A stretch of DNA of 64,000 nucleotides from Oasisia sp. SBJ-2009 (lineage: Eukaryota > Annelida > Polychaeta > Sabellida > Siboglinidae), in assembly GCA_964017155.1 (NCBI GenBank), contig OZ024857.1:36063141-36127140 (forward strand), written 5' to 3'. The translations under genes and the position numbers were made by a program. The notes beneath the pieces were generated by a model. It ran no database searches. It was not told the DNA's origin and saw only the letters and a program-made list of their open reading frames with translations. Shown in pieces: positions 60,401 through 64,000 of the stretch. Positions within the stretch are counted from its first letter, which is position 1; each line of letters begins with the position of its first letter.

Positions 60401-61394
60401 CTCAGAATTAACACCTCAGTATACTCGACATATAGACAAACTAACACTTCAAAATACCGGATATTTTGTACCAACCAACACTCGTTTTGTAAATTCCTGC
60501 TAAATGTGAATTCTTACTACCGGTAGTGCGTCGGCAACCTGTCTGCTTTGACACTAGTGATTGTGGACACTTGTCTACAGGCACACAGATATTTCCTCCC
60601 ACAAGTTTATTGCCTCGCATGTATATAACACTGGCAGCCTCAGAGGTTTGAGGTCATCCGTGCCTTCAGTGCAACTGGGCAAATGTGTATCAGTCTACAG
60701 ACGTCTTCCCAGACTGTCGTACGTCCACAACATCGTTACTGTTTTTATTGTTAAATATAGTCTACTATTAGGACGGTCGCCCGTCGCACCGCTTGAAGGA
60801 TGAGCATGAAAACAACTCATCAGCGGACAAAAGTGGAGCGAAAACTGATCGACGTTCCTGCGTCAACAACGCGACACTAATCTGTCACCCATTCACAAAG
60901 TCTGCGTCTTTCCTAGAAGCATCCTGGAAATGTATGCACTGAACCCATGAGTGTTTGCATTCCTAGAAATGTTTGCCAACCACCATGAGTGGGTCAACTC
61001 GGGGGGCCAAGGCCGAGTGATGGTGGACCGCTATTGTCTCTTGGGCACCAGCCTGACAATGATGACGATGGGGGATAACATTGGTACGGAGGCTGGAGTG
61101 GCTGACTGGTGGAGCCGAGTGGAGCAACCCAGGCAGGGAATGGGAATGAGCCACATTTTCCCAGAATTGAGAGTGTCTGTCTGATGGGTGGTTTTTTGTC
61201 TAAACAAAATCAATGCAGTTTTTTGTTTAGGAGGAAATGTGCTTCTGTGCTTCAATCTCAGTTTGTAAGTGATCCCTTGTGGTACGTGCTAAACCAGGAC
61301 TATTTAAAAATATAAAATCAATGGAACAGTACTTCATCAAAGATTGCAATTAAGAAATTTTACCCTGATTGACATTAATGTTTAGAACTGATAT

Positions 61395-62070
61395 ATATTG
61401 GGGAGGGGGAAGGGAGGGAGGGAGGGGGAAGGGAGGGAGGGGGAAGGGAGGGAGGGAGGGGGAAGGGAGGGAGGGAGGGGGAAGGGAGGGAGGGGGAAGG
61501 GAGGGAGGGGGAAGGGAGGGAGGGAGGGAGGGGGAAGGGAGGGAGGGAGGGGGAAGTGAGGGAGGGAGGGGGAAAGGAGGGAGGGAGGGGGAAGGGAGGG
61601 AGGGAGGGGGAAGGGAGGGAGGGGGAAGGGAGGGAGGGGGAAGGGAGGGAGGGGGAAGGGAGGGAGGGAGGGGGAAGGGAGGGAGGGAGGGGGGAGGGAG
61701 GGAGGGGGAAGGGAGGGAGGGAGGGGGAAGGGAGGGAGGGAGGGGGAAGGGAGGGAGGGGGAAGGGAGGGAGGGAGGGGGGAGGGAGGGAGGGGGAAGTG
61801 AGGGAGGGAGGGGGAAGGGAGGGAGGGGGAAGGGAGGGAGGGAGGGGGAAGGGAGGGAGGGAGGGGGAAGGGAGGGAGGGAGGGGGAAGGGAGGGAGGGA
61901 GGGGGAAGGGAGGGAGGGGGAAGGGAGGGAGGGGGAAGGGAGGGAGGGGGAAGGGAGGGAGGGAGGGGGAAGGGAGGGAGGGGGAAGGGAGGGAGGGGGA
62001 AGGGAGGGAGGGGGAAGGGAGGGAGGGAGGGGGAAGGGAGGGAGGGGGAAGGGAGGGAGGGGGAGAGAGG

Positions 62071-62102
<32 letters not shown>

Positions 62103-62103
62103 C
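61395..62103 (+). repeat. G-rich purine array AA(GGGA)nGGGGG, then (GA)n
   Basis: Units are 15 bp (n=2) or 19 bp (n=3) in irregular order, with rare GTGAGG, GGAAAGG and GGGGGGAGG variants. It is almost free of pyrimidines on + for about 700 nt, and ends in GAGAGA. Long frames on both strands (up to 342 codons) are repeats, not genes. Confidence 0.97.
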
Positions 62104-62158
62104 TGAGTCCACATGAAGAAGTTCCCAAATGAAGTAGTACCCATCTGAAGGTGTTTAC

Positions 62159-62215
62159 AGGTGAACAAGTGTCGAAGTGAACAAGTGTCGAAGTGAACAA
62201 GTGTCGAAGTGAACA
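62159..62215 (+). repeat. 16-bp tandem repeat GTGAACAAGTGTCGAA
   Basis: Three and a half identical units. Confidence 0.93.
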
Positions 62216-62302
62216 CTATCAGTGTCCATATGAAGTGCTTGAGTGCAGTTGCTAAATCAATGGCACTGTTACTGTCCACTGGCACAATAAACTGAAGTTT
62301 CA

Positions 62303-62485
62303 GGTTGCATTTGCCCAAGAGTATGAAGTGTTCGTGTGCATTTGCCCAAGAGTATGAAGTGTTCATGTGCAATTGCACAAGAGTATGATGTGTTAGTGTG
62401 CAATTGCCTAAGACTATGAAGTGCTAGTGTGCACTTGCCCAAGAGCATGATGTGTTAGTGTGCACTTGCCCAAGAGTAAAGAGTA
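62303..62485 (+). repeat. 31-bp tandem repeat
   Basis: Unit GTGCATTTGCCCAAGAGTAT then GAAGTGTTCGT, about six units with increasing decay. It is not related in sequence to the 31-bp array at 59893. Confidence 0.88.
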
Positions 62486-62519
62486 CGCAGTGTGCACCTG
62501 ACAAGGTGTCTGATATGTC

Positions 62520-64000
62520 CATGTGCCCAAGAGTTTGAAGTGCCAGTAAACATTTTCTCACGAATCTGAAATGTTATTGTGCAACTGTCAGACAATCTGC
62601 TTTATTAGTGAACTTTTGTACCTCAGTGTCCTCGCGCAAGAGTGTCAAGCAAGGTGTGGTGTCAGGATGACATCAGACGCATGTCACAAAGACTCAGTCA
62701 ACTTATCATTCCCAGAAATCCCTGCTGCAGTGGGTCTGTGCGTGAGCCTCCGTTCCAGGGGACACCTGTCATTAGCATGACTAGCAGCGACAATATCCAA
62801 GTATTCACACTTTCTCAAAATGAATTTGCTCTCTCAGCATTGCAGAGACTAATTAGATTCATAGAATCAATTCTGTGGTTCCCGGAACCTGCAGCTGAAG
62901 ACCCTACGTGCCAAATGCCAATCAATGTGGTCATTAGAGAAACCGAGAGGAATGACACTAGGTGGATGGGACGTCACCATGATGCAGAGACGTCATCAAG
63001 TCTAGGGAGACCTAGGTGTCAGAGACACCCCAAGCGAACTAGAGACTCAGTGACAAGTCACGTCTCTCTCCAGGTGCTGGGTGTTTGATATGACACCCCC
63101 AACCCTTCATACCAACTTGTGATGTCATGTTTGTTATCCTTGGGGATGTTTGTTATCCCACATATGCACTTGTGGAAATAAATGTGATCATATTTGTTAC
63201 ATCAATCAGCAAAATATCACGCTTCAATTTCAGTCACATCCACCAAGGAAAGTAACTTTCTGACACCTATCTAGTAAACCTTCCAACAGGTGATGTTTAA
63301 CCAATATTTTCAAATTAAAAAAATCACTGAATACCTGCTAGTTTTTAACACATTTCACCTGTATATCTGACTACAATTTATGATTTTCCATAAAATGCAC
63401 TTAAACAAGATAAAAATAGTGTCACTACGTGTAGGCAACATTACCATTATCAGTACTTGTAACATAGCCCCGCTCTTATAATTTAGAACTTTTAAAATAA
63501 AGAAATTTTATGTTTCACAATCCGTATTCAACTGTGTGGACATTTTAATGTGATTTTGAAAACTGTTGTCACACAAGCAGATGAGCAGTAAAATTAAATT
63601 AAATTATCCGCTGTATAAAACATAAAATGCACAATTTTTTTGGTGTCCGAAAACACAGCCACTATGTACTATATGTATGCAAATACACAATAGTAATAGG
63701 TATTCAAAAACAAACGTCACATAAAAATAATGATTTCTGTACAATATCTTGGGTGTGTGCGGCCATTAGGGCAACAATTTACAACATACACCTGGCATGT
63801 TGGATTGCAGTTTTCAATAGCATGATATAATTCATGAGTTATTTCACTTCACACAGCAATAAATGACAAAGTTAGTGCCACTGTTTATTGAACATCCTAG
63901 TTAGTGAGGTATATTTTCCCGAGAAATGTCTGCTGTGGAAACAGGATTATTGCTGTCACTTTCTCCCACTGAGCCAGCTACAATCCATCAGTGACACCAT
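62520..64000. other. Non-coding DNA to the window end
   Basis: A 148-codon frame at 62642-63088 has no domain or convincing splice borders. The rest is AT-rich. Confidence 0.45.

Noticed and set aside
61350..62378. Frames of up to 342 codons on both strands (Pro/Leu/Ser or Gly/Arg/Glu)
   Set aside because: Pure translation of the purine repeat array, with no unique sequence.
62642..63088. 148-codon + strand frame as a gene
   Set aside because: No recognisable domain, no splice context and no sign of homology; plausible by chance.

Overview
This is animal (metazoan) nuclear DNA, most probably from a marine invertebrate. Genes are split by GT-AG introns. The flanks are AT-rich and full of satellites and non-autonomous DNA transposons. 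I see no bacterial operons, no tRNA or rRNA genes and no CRISPR array. The phylum cannot be fixed from the sequence alone.

Two protein-coding genes can be supported. On the + strand, 23 coding exons (2786-19076) encode almost all of an SLC15/PEPT-type proton-coupled oligopeptide transporter, about 721 residues. Every exon joins the next in phase, and the substrate- and proton-handling motifs of the family are present. The start codon is not in the window. The window opens with GTAAGT, as if it began just after an upstream donor site. On the - strand, one uninterrupted 978-codon exon (27817-24881) encodes a C2H2 zinc-finger protein with four fingers and long Ser/Pro-rich arms. It looks like a nuclear transcription regulator whose family I cannot name. 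The two genes converge tail to tail, about 4.6 kb apart.

Layout: 1-2785 is upstream intron holding two nested copies of one hAT-like element (825-2458). 2786-19076 is the transporter gene. Its introns carry a second transposon-like unit (3379-5443), decayed copies of an exon end (5777-5995), a 17-bp satellite (8201-8562) and a 2-kb 51-bp minisatellite (13375-15427). 19077-20280 is its 3' UTR. 20281-24880 is the convergent intergenic stretch or zinc-finger 3' UTR. 24881-27964 is the zinc-finger exon. 28000-64000 holds no recognisable coding gene: it is AT-rich DNA with tandem arrays, a 71-bp near-perfect palindrome, a CpG-rich patch with an RFX-type X-box beside a CRE, an isolated CCAAT/TATA promoter-like block and a 0.7-kb all-purine array. 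This half may be 5' intron or regulatory DNA of the zinc-finger gene, but that is inference.

The two genes have no evident shared pathway. Their proximity looks positional.
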